Source: Chenopodium formosanum (lineage: Eukaryota; Streptophyta; Magnoliopsida; Caryophyllales; Amaranthaceae). From it: a stretch of 64,000 bases of DNA. The number at the start of each line of letters is the position of its first letter. Position 1 is the first letter of the stretch. Shown here one piece after another: positions 44,519 through 54,870 of the stretch. The stretch spans positions 21,811,795 through 21,875,794 of the forward strand of contig CM044858.1 of NCBI GenBank assembly GCA_024500155.1, written 5' to 3'. A program made the translations under genes and the position numbers. The notes under the pieces were generated by a model. That model did no database searches. It was not told the origin of the DNA and saw nothing but the letters and a program-made list of their open reading frames with translations.

Positions 44519-47500
44519 AACGATTTTTGGTATAAAAGAGAGAATAATTTGGTGATCAAGCTTGTTGATGATTGAAAAAGGGGTGATATGACCTCTTTTA
44601 TAGGTGAAAAAGAAGGGTCGAAGAATTAAGATAAAATCCGAGTTTAATCGAAATAAAACTCGATTGACAGCATTTTTTGCGGTTTTTGTTTTTATCATAT
44701 CTTTTGATCCAGAAATCGGAATAAGATAAATGATATGTCGTTGGAACGCTGTTGAAGTCTACTTTCTAACCCAATTAGAATCAGATTAAAATATTTTTTA
44801 GAATAAATGATATGGCCGAAATAGTGAGACGGTGTCAGTTTTGGATAGAGTTTCGTATTTCATTCATATCTTTTTTCGTTATAGCTCGGAATTAATATTA
44901 TAATATATCATTGGAAAGATAATTTCAAAGGGTATCCAACAATCTAAGATTTAGATAAAAATATGAGGCACGAAATTAATTTCTGACTATCTTTGAACGT
45001 CTTTCAATTCGAATAGATTTAGGACTTTCAAAAGAGGAGTTTTATTCAAATTCAAACTCTTTAATCTTATCTTTTCAAAAAGGATAATTAAGATCTTTTA
45101 GAAACTTATAGAAGCTCCCAATTAATCCTAATTGGTTTAGGAATGGGATTAAGCTTTTGGACCCTCCATATGATAATTGGGTCGTAGGTAAGGTGGGCTT
45201 AGGTTCGGTTAAGACCCAATTTAGTATTTTGGACATAACTTATCTGTTATAACTCGGATTTGGGCTTATAATATATTGTTGGATAGCTCTTTTCAAACTT
45301 CCATCCAACCATTCAATAATTGGACCCAGATTATGGACCAAAATAAACTGTATGCTCTAAACGTTTTTATAAAAAGGACACTAAATGAATGATTTTAAAG
45401 GACACGAAATGAAAAGTAAGTTATGGTTTAGGAAAATGAGCTAGGAAATGGATTGGTTTATGAAATGTATTGAATGGAAACATGTATTAAGCACTCCAAA
45501 GGTTAAATACTCAACCCGGCCAATAATGGCGGTGAAAGCTTGTTCATCATCGGGTTTGATTTTGGGGAGACATTTTTAGGTGTCTACACTAGGTGTCATG
45601 TTATATCTTGGGTGAGTGGGGGTAAATCAAATTTTACAATTTTAATTGGTTATACTCAACAAGGTTTCCTAAAGAGTTTAGAACCTTGAAGCAAAGGGTA
45701 ATAATTAAGCATGTGATGTTTAATTATTCAACCAAGAATTACAAAGAGTTGTAATCAGTAAAGAGTTTACTCACCTTGAAAATGTAATAGTTGATGGTAG
45801 GGCCAAAGTCCGGTAAATTATTGCATGAATAAAGGATCTTGGAATCACTTAATTCAAGTTGGGATCATTTAATTGAATAAAGTGTTTTAAAGTTGCCAAT
45901 TTAATTCGCTTATGGCACTTTAAATTTTATTAAACATAATTGAATTTTGCGTTTACTGATGAGTAACATGTAGTTCAAATTTTATTATTATATATAATCT
46001 CCTCGATTGAAAATAAAGTTGAGAAACGTTCTCAAAAGGTTAAAAGATAATCCATAAACCCATATTCGAATTTTGCTAAGATGGTTCTGAAAAGCAAGTT
46101 TTAGAAATCCATGTCACATGTCTAAGGTTGTTTATGCAAAAGTTTGAGTAAAATGCCAACACATCTTCATTTTAAAAAGTGTTTTCAAGGGACATAATGA
46201 GATCGGAGGTACACATCCTCTAAAAGACAAGTATAATTAGAAACCAATAAAATCTCTTTTCTTCAATATGATTGGATATAAGAAAGATATTGAAAATCTC
46301 TATGATCAAAAGTTGATCAAATGACATTATTCTTCATCTATTTTGTATAGAGTTAAATAGTTGATTAAACTCTACTATAATAATGATTAAATAGAATTAG
46401 CAAAATCATAAAAAGTGCTTAAATAGTTAAGCAAAGTATCATTTTGAACCTAAAAGAAACGTTCTAAGTGGCTCAAAGGGAAAGGTTTAGGAATATATGA
46501 GGATTGCATTAAGAAGTTATAGGCCAAGAAATGCAAACAAGTTGCTACTTCTCAAACCTAGAACTACTTAAATACTAAATGTTTCAAATTAAATGGCTTA
46601 ATTCCAATTGATTAGAAACTATCTCATATAGTTGGAAGGCCAGGTAAAAGAATGGAAATGTTCCAATTTAAGAAGTATATTATAGAAATTGATTTAGCAT
46701 ATTACTACTTCTTGGACATATAATGTCTTGTTTAGATCACTCATTATACAATGTGGTTGAACTAAAGGAAGAAGTTAGCTAAAGGAGGAATAAATCTACA
46801 AGCTTAGAAGCAAATGTTGCTACTTCACAAGTAGAATCTACAAGTCTGGAAGCAAAAGTTGCAACTTTACAAGTAGAACCTATATTTCACCTTACCTTGT
46901 TATTGGCTAGAATTGAACAAATTTTATTCATTCTTGCCATTATCAAAACACTATTCAATGTTAGTAATGAATAAGCATCGAAGATTCAAAAGGTAGAATA
47001 AATGTTATTCTATGCTTCATTGAGTCATAATGTGTTTTGAATTGCTAAATAGGTTTAAAATTCTATATGAAAGAAATAATAAAACCATTTCTATATTTAT
47101 AAATTGTCTCTAAAAATGTCAATTAATTCAAATGAAAAATGAACATTGCATGCGGAAGATCCTAAGGGATGGACTTTCAATATCATTAGATTGTAAATCT
47201 ACTGATATATGTAATTATCATTCTAATTTAAAATTTTGACAAAGTCACCATTTAGAGAAATGATGATGTGAACTCGAGGTCGAATACATATCGATGGAAG
47301 AAAGCCAAAGGTTCAAAGCTAGAGATGGACAATGAAACTTCATTTGTGATACGATCACTATTTGAGCTTAGTTGAAGCATAAGAGTGAAAATTTTGAAGA
47401 GTTCAAAATGTTCAGTATGAAGTTCAGTATCAACTTGACAAGAAAATGATTACATTACAATATGATTGTAATTGTGAAATTTTAAGTCAAGACATGTACT

Positions 47501-47540
47501 TTGGAAACACATTTAAAATATTGCGATATGATTGTAATAA

Positions 47541-48498
47541 GGAAAAATTGCTCCCATTAATCTGAACTTTGCCTCGTCCGCCGAAATTAACCCTAACTTT
47601 CGTTTATTATCTATTGCACCCAACTTTAGGGGGTATTAATTTCTATTGCACCCAACATGTCATCCAACCTGATGTAGCAGGTTACCTAGACACGTGTCAA
47701 CACTTGGTAGGTCCAAAAAAAAGAAAAAAAAATTAAAAAAAAAAAACTACCAAACCCAGCCACCACCCCCTATTCCCGGAAAACACTCCATCACCACCCC
47801 ACCCCGCCGGAAATTCGCGCCCACCCCCGAAAATCCCTCCCCCGCAGCCGGAAACCGCCGCCCAGCCACCCCTTCTCTTCCCTCACCCCTTCCCTTCCCC
47901 AAATCTCGAAATTAGCCACCGCCCAGCCACCGCTAATGAAATTAGCCACGAACGGCCGAAATCGGTCGATTTTAGGTTAAACCCAACCATCCAGCCAGAA
48001 ATTCGCCCGATTTCGGCCGTTTCGGTGGTCGTATTCATGGAGAAATAGGGGTTGCGGCGTTTTTCTGGTGGTTGTTTTCAACGGCCATTTTTAAAGGGAA
48101 AGGGGAGGGTGGTTGAGCGTCGCCGACACTAGGAGAGGGGAAGCATGATTGGGCGGCGACCAGCGCTCTAGGGGAAGGGGTCTGGGCGGTGGTCGGTGCT
48201 CCGGGGAAGTGTTGGCTGGCTGTGGGTGGGTGGGTGCGGGATGTTTTTTTTTTTAATCTTTAAATTTATTTATTTATTTTTATCTTTAAATTTTTTTTGT
48301 ATTTTTGAACGAATCAGGTTGTGACACGTGTGCAACTAATCACAACTCAGCAAAATTGACCTCTTCAACCGGTTGCAAGTCATTTGGGTGCAATAGAAAT
48401 TAATACCCCCTAAAGTTCGGTGCAATAGATAATAAACGAAAGTTGGGATTAATTTCGGCAGACGAGGCAAAGTTCAGATCAATGGGAGCAATTTTTCC
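47541..48498. mobile_element. Mutator-like element (MULE), non-autonomous
   Basis: Terminal inverted repeats of 115 bp (47541-47655 and 48384-48498) differ at about five positions and start GGAAAAATTGCTCCCATT. The 9-bp target duplication TTGTAATAA is exact (47532-47540 and 48499-48507), the size made by Mutator transposases. The 730-bp inside has no transposase. Its left half is C-rich (ACCACCCC, CCGCCGG words) and its right half G-rich. The plus frame 47694-47915 is Pro/Lys-rich with no domain; capture of a gene fragment is possible but unproven. Confidence 0.9.
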
Positions 48499-48876
48499 TT
48501 GTAATAATGAGAATTTAAGCCAAGACCTTGATAAACATCCAAGAGTTGTGAAATCGTTTTACAACAAACTCCGAAAGAAAACCTTGTGAAGTGTTTATGA
48601 AAGGAGATATCAATCTATATGAGATACATTTTGATAATGGATGTAAATTACCTATCTTCCAACCATTTTTCAAGGAATATACTTTTAAGATGAGCTACAA
48701 AACTAAACAAAACTACATACGTCAAATCAAAATGTAGCAAAGGCTTCATATATGATATGGATAAGAAAAGTTCTTATAAAGTCTTTCTACAAAGCAAGAA
48801 ATAAAAGTTGTATTAAATCATTTGATGCACGTTCGATTCCCATGTAGAGCACGGGGTACTACTACACAAACCATAC

Positions 48877-49101
48877 TTGGCACAAAATGTTTGTTGCTCA
48901 AGTAGGTGCCCTTATGAAAATTGTTCCAAAAGGTCAAGTGGAAGAAGTGTAAATCTCAAAAGAGTTCGAGAAAAGAACCAAACAAACATGATCCAAACCA
49001 GGATTAGTTCACCCTTGCTAAATGTGCCTCTTCAAAAGGCAAGTAGGAGTATAAGAATCTTGAAAATTTCGAGAGCCTTGAAAGAGTTCAAGAAAAGTTA
49101 A
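48877..49101 (+). pseudogene. Remnant of copia integrase C-terminal part
   Basis: An open stretch with VCCSSRCPYENCSKRSSGRS, which follows the copia pattern V-F-V-x-R-x-x-F-L-E...SGR at the end of the integrase domain. The match is by pattern only. The same place is better preserved in copia B at 63570-63678. Confidence 0.5.
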
Positions 49102-49722
49102 TTCGAAAATCTCGAAAAAATTTAAGAAGTTATCGAATAAAAGCAACAATATGAGCATGATTCACCTCATGTTACAAATGACAACGCGTGGTCTCGTTAA
49201 GTGTAATGGGATTAATAACCATGTGTCGAAGGTAGTACATTCCAAGTGCAAATCCTCTATTGTCGTTTCTCATTGAAAACTAAACAAAGTTGTTGTATGA
49301 GTTTCAATTGTTGCATAGAAACCCACAATGATGACTAGCATACGTAAAAATTAGCCAGAGAAATATGATTTCATATTGACTAAGAGTTCTAAAATATTCA
49401 TTTTGGAACATGATGATTATGCAAGTAATAAAGATGATTTGACAAGTTATGACTCTAAATGGCTTAAAATCAGGAAATCTGAAATAGATTCTAAGTCTAT
49501 AAGCAAGCATATGACACTTGAATAATTTGCCTAAATTGGGTGAAACCCAATGTAAGCAAGACCGACAAGAAAGAAAAATGTTCTCTAACTAAAGCAAAGA
49601 CTTGTTAAAGGATCCAACTAATTCATAGTATGACTATGATTACAATGAGACCTTTACATTAGTCATGTTGTAAAGATCTATTAAAGATATTTTAGTTATT
49701 TCTAACTTATAAGATTTGGTAG

Positions 49723-50197
49723 ATGGATTTCAAAGCACTCTCTTGAAATTGTTTGTGAAAGAAGATTTGTATGCGATACAATCCGAATGGTTTTGAGATA
49801 CAATAATCCTAAAGATGCATAAAAGATCCTTAATGGATTGAAGTTAGCATCAGGGAGTTAGTGTTCTTAATTTTGTGAGTCAATCAAATCGTTTAATGTT
49901 CTCGTAAAATGAAGAAAAGGTCTTGTGTGTACAAGATGTTTAGTGAGAGCTATACAGTCTCCTTAGTCTAGTATAAAAAGTAATAATTCATTTCTTGAAG
50001 TGTCAAGAGATGGTTAATGCATTTTGTATGAAAAACCTTGAAGAAGAAGATGAGTACATTTGGGATTCAAGATCTATATAAATAGGTCTCGAAGGATGTT
50101 TGAGCTTGCTTAAGAAATTTATATTGATAAGATTTTAATAAGGTTCAACATTATATTAAAATGGTTTCAATCCCATATGACATGGCACGTTGCTTAA
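49723..50197 (+). pseudogene. Remnant of copia reverse transcriptase
   Basis: Pieces in shifting frames match copia RT in order: MDFKAL, FVKEDLYAIQSEWF (like FLNG.L.EEVYM.QPEGF), KDA...NGLKLASGS, VYKMFSESYTVSLV, and later KFILIRF with NPI-HG. The YVDD active site is lost. Many stops and indels indicate great age. The Tat/Ogre-like LTR at 50198 cuts it. Confidence 0.6.
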
Positions 50198-51480
50198 TGT
50201 AGGCGTCGTTCGAAGTGCGCCTACGTTGAAAGCATGTGGTGAATATGCTTGGCACTAATCGGAAGTGGGAATTGATATATACGATTAGGGACAACGATTA
50301 GGGACAAGGAAAGTAGGGAGCCGCCAACAAGTTTTTAAGGAACTTGTAAACCGTTCACGGATCATTTAAGGCAACCACGAAAAGGGACAACGATAAGCAA
50401 CAACGATTGACCCGTGAAGGTTACACACCATTCATAATCCATGAGATTACTAACTCCATATGGTTCGGAACCACGAAAAGAGGATTGGGGATGATGGTAC
50501 GAAGTGAGTCATGGAGTCACATTTGCCCGTATTGGCCTCTACTCGACTCTTATTGCGTAAAGTATTCCTGCGATCTCAAAGGCATACAAACAAATATTCA
50601 ATTTTCTCCAAACTATTATTAAGCTAAATTGGTTGAATATTAATGCAACATATAATTCTAAAATATTAGTGATCACTTGATTAAATAACAAGATTAAAGG
50701 AACCTAAACCGGTTGTCCAATTTATCTTATTAAGTGTGATTTTCAATTACATATTCCCTTTAACATGCAATATGGTGATCATAAGTAATAGAATAAATAA
50801 ACATTAATATTGGAAGCAATTCGACAATAATAGCGTTAGTCAAATCAAATAATAATAATAATAATGATATTAGCAATATAAAATAATAATAAGTAATTAA
50901 ATTAATTAATTACTCACATTACGCGCGCTCCTTAAAATTGCTACATCATGAATAAATTGTTAGTAACTTCAATAAAAATAAATCAAATGGAAATATAAAA
51001 GTAGAGTTGATTTGGTCCAAACCCTCAGTTATTTGTACCTTTCACACCTTGGTTTAAAGACGGAACCTCGGGTGTTGTATGGACTCCTTGGAGTGCTTAA
51101 GGGAAGAATGATATAATCAGCAATGTAGGCTTGAGGCTTAGAATATGAGAGAAAGAGAAGTGAATGATTTTTGATGGAAACGAGAGGAAGAGAGAAGGAT
51201 TTGATGCCCCGAACAGCAGAAAGGGGGGTCCTATTTATAGGGAAAATGAGCAGAGGGAACACACTGAACCCTAAAAAGATAAAAACCCTAAAAAAGGCTA
51301 CCGCAACACAGTAGATTCTACCGTGACACGGTATATTCTACCGTCTCACGGGGGAAATTAGTGTGACGCGGGGAAAATTAGAGTGACGCGGGAAATATTT
51401 GCCCTACGGGAGTTAAAACGCGTGAAGGGTTTATGCGGAAAATGAAAGGAATGGTGTCCTTCGAACAAGTGTATTATTCT
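50198..51480 (-). repeat. Truncated LTR of a third Tat/Ogre-like element
   Basis: Starts (plus) TGTAGGCGTCGTTCG and matches the E1 and E2 LTRs to about 51200. Farther right it diverges. No PBS lies to its left, so it is a solo LTR or the 3' LTR of an element to the right. Copia B interrupts it somewhere between 51480 and 51554. Confidence 0.82.
51232..51392 (-). promoter_or_regulatory. Promoter of the third Tat/Ogre-like LTR with a different palindromic word
   Basis: The minus TATA box (TATAAATA) is at 51232-51239. About 60 bp upstream, 51298-51392 holds TACCGTGACACGGTA (a palindrome), TACCGTCTCACGG, and two GTGACGCGGG units. This is the position where N has the TGTCGCC arrays. Confidence 0.65.
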
Positions 51481-51553
51481 GATAGCGGGTTCAGAATTAT
51501 TAGAAAGCTAATATATTCAGCAAGGTCAAGTGATCAGAATGCCTGGGTGGAGG

Positions 51554-52645
51554 CCGCTTCCGATCAGTAATATTAATATAATTAATATTACAGCTTAATC
51601 TTGACTGAACCCTTCGGGTTACACCCAAGCAAAATATACAAACTGACTCGACGAATTAATTCGGAAGAAATTAATTCGTCACCCGAGTGTTAAACATTTA
51701 GACGTCGGAAATTCGAGCTTGGAGCGTCGAAACCGAGCTTCAGAGAATCTCAAATGTCGAGCCAAAATTTAGGATTTGGCGAGACGGGAAAATGCATCAA
51801 GTAACAAGTAAAATCCTAGCCACGCAAAAGGCTAGGAATGCATGCCCAATAGGAGCATGCCACATGGCAGCACACATGGCAAAACGCCATGTGGCAGCAC
51901 ACATTGGCAGCCACCTAGTGGCAGCGCCAATAGGAGCATGCCACATGGCAGCACACATTGGCAGCCACCTAGTGGCAGCGCCATGGTGGCGGCGCGCCAC
52001 GGTGGCGATACATGTGGCAATGGCCCTGGACCCGGGTTGATGGGTCATGGACATGGGCCAAAATAAAATGGGCCAACCGAACCCAACTTGGGGCTCAAGG
52101 TTGGGTGACACATGGTTAGTTCACATTGCATGTGAAATGCCTTGGGGACCAAGTGAGAAAGTGGTCCAGACCTAACCATGTGACACTTGTTACTTGTTCC
52201 TTTGTTTATTTAACTAAGGGTTAAATTCACCAATCTTTCCATGTGGGATCTTTTTGTGAAAAGTCCCACATTGAAAGATGAGTGAAATTCACAAGGCATA
52301 CTTCCTTTGCTTGAGTGGAAGTTAGAAAGAGCATTCCAAATTTTTGGGAAAACTCTTAAACTCTAATAACACTCGGGGTTTTGTCGGACCTTGCTAAGTC
52401 CAAGGTAGCGGACCTTAAAGTGGTGTTCGTCCTTTGTGGGTGGATACCGTTAGAGGCACGGCGCTTGCGGTGCTCGAAGCTTTCAAGTAAGAGCCCGTTT
52501 TGTAAGGGCGAAGCTCGCTTCAAGGGTATCATTAGTTCTTCCTTTCTTGTGATTAGTTATTTATGCTTTATGGTTTTATTAATTAAGAGTGGTTCCATGG
52601 GTCGGGGTTGTTTCCGCGGTGAGTCGAACTCACCAAACCCCAACA
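51554..52645 (+). repeat. Copia B 5' LTR
   Basis: Homologous with 36775-37958 at both ends; ends CCAAACCCCAACA before a primer site. The middle (51770-52030) holds tandem units built of CCAATAGGAGCATGCCACA, with the palindromes GCCACATGGC/GCCATGTGGC and GCCACCTAGTGGC. Frames on both strands there are repeat products. Left edge uncertain by up to 75 bp. Confidence 0.8.
51845..51983. repeat. Tandem GC-rich repeat in copia B LTR
   Basis: A unit of about 56 bp (CCAATAGGAGCATGCC ... CTAGTGGCAGCGCC) occurs twice, the first with a 27-bp insertion carrying CGCCATGTGGCAGCAC. Confidence 0.88.
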
Positions 52646-52659
52646 GCGGTATCGGAGCC
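52646..52659 (+). other. Copia B primer binding site
   Basis: GCGGTATCGGAGCC directly after the LTR, a variant of the tRNA-iMet site TGGTATCAGAGCC common in copia elements. Confidence 0.7.
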
Positions 52660-52948
52660 CCGCTCGTTTATTTTTATAATCATGTTTTTCAAGGTTTATT
52701 TTGGCTTAATTTTCTGGTTTAAGTTGCTAATTAGATTAGTAGCTCGGTTTTATTTATTTTAATCCCGTTTTTAATGTCGAGTTTGGCCCATAACCCAGAT
52801 TTTCGCCCAAGACTAGTGAATTTTGGGTGGAAAACGTGTTCTAGAAAAGGTTTTTATCCCAGGGGGGCTGTGATTTTAGCCAAATTCTGACCAGAAATGC
52901 TTTTTTCGAGGGGTTTTTCGTTTTTGACGAAAAATTTTAAGTCTTTTC
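52660..52948 (+). mobile_element. Copia B leader, first piece
   Basis: No gene. It ends in TTTTC (52944-52948), the target duplication of the next element. The leader resumes at 54871. Confidence 0.7.
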
Positions 52949-54865
52949 TGACGTGGGGAAAACTAGGTCGTTGGACTGGTTTAAGTCTCGCTAGTCTATA
53001 TAAGTATTCACAAAAAGGCTCATTTTAATGTTGAGGAAAAGATAGACATGCCATTTTATATAAAGCTAACAAAAGAAATAAAAGAAAAGTATACAAAAAG
53101 ACCTAGACTCAAGCAATCAAAAACACTCAAACATAGACACCGTTCCCCGGCAATGGCGCCATTTTGACGTGGGGTAAACTAGGTCGTTGGACTAATTCTC
53201 CCTAAGCGAAACAAAATTTATAAACACTCAACAAACCTAAATACAAGTATAGAGGTAAGTCAAGGGTCGAACCCAAAGGAACGGTAATGTCTAAGTTCTT
53301 CCAATTATGTGCCTAAACTAGGTCGAAGTCTAAGGGTAAAAGGTGAGACTAACAACTACTAAAACGAAGAAACCAAACAAATATAAAGAGCTAGGGATTA
53401 GGATCCGCAAATAATAGCAATGAACATAGCAAATTGGAATGGAAAGTCGACTAAGTCAAGCAATGTGAGGGAAGATCAAACATGCAACCAAAAGAGCATA
53501 TCAAGCTATTCTCCTAGAGGTCTAACTAGCGTCAACTACGATAAACTCTAGCTAGGAAACATCACAAGACACCTCAATCGTGTAAATGAAAGCCACAAAT
53601 CAATGGTCCGTATCAATGTGAACTTACAATGCAATCTAGTGCAATAATCAAAGTTAGCTACTCTCTAATTAATCACACACATGCACATGATCAATCAACC
53701 AAGTTTAATCACATCACCAACTCCATCAATTATCCTTTATTTACATCAATACATTACATCATAAGCTTCACCAAATCCCTAACAAAACAACTACTCTAAC
53801 ATCATCATCAATACAACAATCAACTAAGGTAATCAACAATCAACAATCTAAGAAGAACAAATCCACTAATCTAAGATCAAATATCAATATAAAACCAAAC
53901 AAACATGAATATCAAAGATCAATCATCAATCATCAAATTCCAATCAAAATCAACCAATCCAAACATTAATACTAAACAAAACATTAAATGAGATAGAGTT
54001 TAGAAATGCTCATTGATAATAGAGTACATCTCCAATACAATTGTCACCATTGGATCTTCAATCTCTCAATCACCATTGAAATTCTTCACTTTCTCTCTCT
54101 ACAATCTACTCCTAAAGCTAACCCCTAAATCTAGAGAGAGAAGCTCTTAACTAAGCTAAGAATATGATCTAATTCTATTATGAAAACTTGCTTACAAAAA
54201 TTGGGTTTAAATAGGTATAAATAGAGAGAGAAAATCGTCAAAATCCGATCGGAAAAGACCCACGCCGGTGCGGCCGCATAGCAGGAGATGTGCGCCCGCA
54301 CCACCATGGTGTGCGCCCGCACCACCATGGTGTGCGGCCGCACATCCTTCGTGTGCGGCCGCACCATCCGCGCGTGCGGCCGCACCCAGCTGGGTTTCTT
54401 CGATTCTTCAACTCTTCAAGCACAAGGGGTGCACACATGATTTATGATGGTGATGAGCACTAGGAGTGGCAGTAGCTAAGGATTAATATTGGAGGGCACA
54501 CACTCCCTTTGAAGGGAGCACCGCAAGCGAGCACAAGAGAAGAGCCAAGACTTGGAACTTCCACTTCTTTGCATCTTGAGCTTCCCGAATGCCATGAACT
54601 TGATCCAAAAGCTTCTTCCACCATAGTGGATCACCAAAATCAAAACCCGAACCTCGTTCAATACCTACAACCACGAAAATAGAGCAAATAAAGGAGAAAA
54701 GGCTAGAAAACCAACGCAATGCACAAAAGCTACAAAATAAGAGAGGAAAGGTAAAACTAAGCAACAAAGCATAAAACTAAGCATTTATTAAGCATGAAAG
54801 CCATGAAAAGAGTATTGAAAGGACCTAAATGCTCGTCAAATGTGTGCCATTTATGACACACATCA
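52949..54865 (-). mobile_element. Athila-like LTR element, truncated
   Basis: In minus direction: LTR from 54865 (TGATGTGTGTCATAAATGG) to 53165 (CCCCACGTCA), PBS, 185 bp of internal DNA, then only the last 31 bp of the second LTR (52949-52979). The duplication TTTTC at 52944-52948 and 54866-54870 proves that both outer ends are original. Within the LTR, 54262-54390 has repeated TGCGGCCGCA and TGCGCCCGCA words. No coding region is left. Confidence 0.85.
53144..53161 (-). other. Primer binding site, tRNA-Asp type
   Basis: On the minus strand TGGCGCCATTGCCGGGGA, three bases from the LTR end. This is the primer site commonly seen in Athila-type Ty3/gypsy elements (TGGCGCCGTTGCCGGGG) with one change. 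Confidence 0.85.
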
Positions 54866-54870
54866 TTTTC

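Larger units (their letters stand above)
37959..45588 (-). mobile_element. E2: non-autonomous Tat/Ogre-like retrotransposon, right part
   Basis: PBS 41397-41414 and LTR 41418-45588 give minus orientation. It is collinear with N through four anchors: 38266 with 11566, 39106 with 13918, 41112 with 21866 and the PBS/LTR edge. Between the second and third anchors N has gag and pol while E2 has about 2 kb of non-coding DNA. Between the first and second N has antisense gene 2 while E2 has hairpin repeats. E2 therefore lacks the coding modules and would depend on a helper. Copia A is inserted at its left edge in this window. Confidence 0.85.
41418..45588 (-). repeat. E2 LTR, split by a solo LTR
   Basis: Plus-strand ends TGTAGGCGTTG and GGTGTCTACA; 41870-43977 is inserted. 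Without the insertion it is about 2063 bp. A GA microsatellite lies at 44485-44514. The outer end abuts CTAGG of the old copia. Confidence 0.88.
45589..50197 (+). mobile_element. Old, decayed Ty1/copia internal region
   Basis: AT-rich DNA with no long frames, interrupted by the MULE at 47541-48498. Remnants of copia integrase (48877-49101) and RT (49723-50197) lie in the right order on the plus strand. 45589-47540 would then be gag and early integrase, but I see nothing recognisable. It ends where a Tat/Ogre-like LTR begins (50198). Confidence 0.65.

Noticed and set aside
51797..52111. Frames on both strands in the copia B LTR
   Set aside because: Products of the tandem GC-rich units; the same peptides repeat with the DNA unit.
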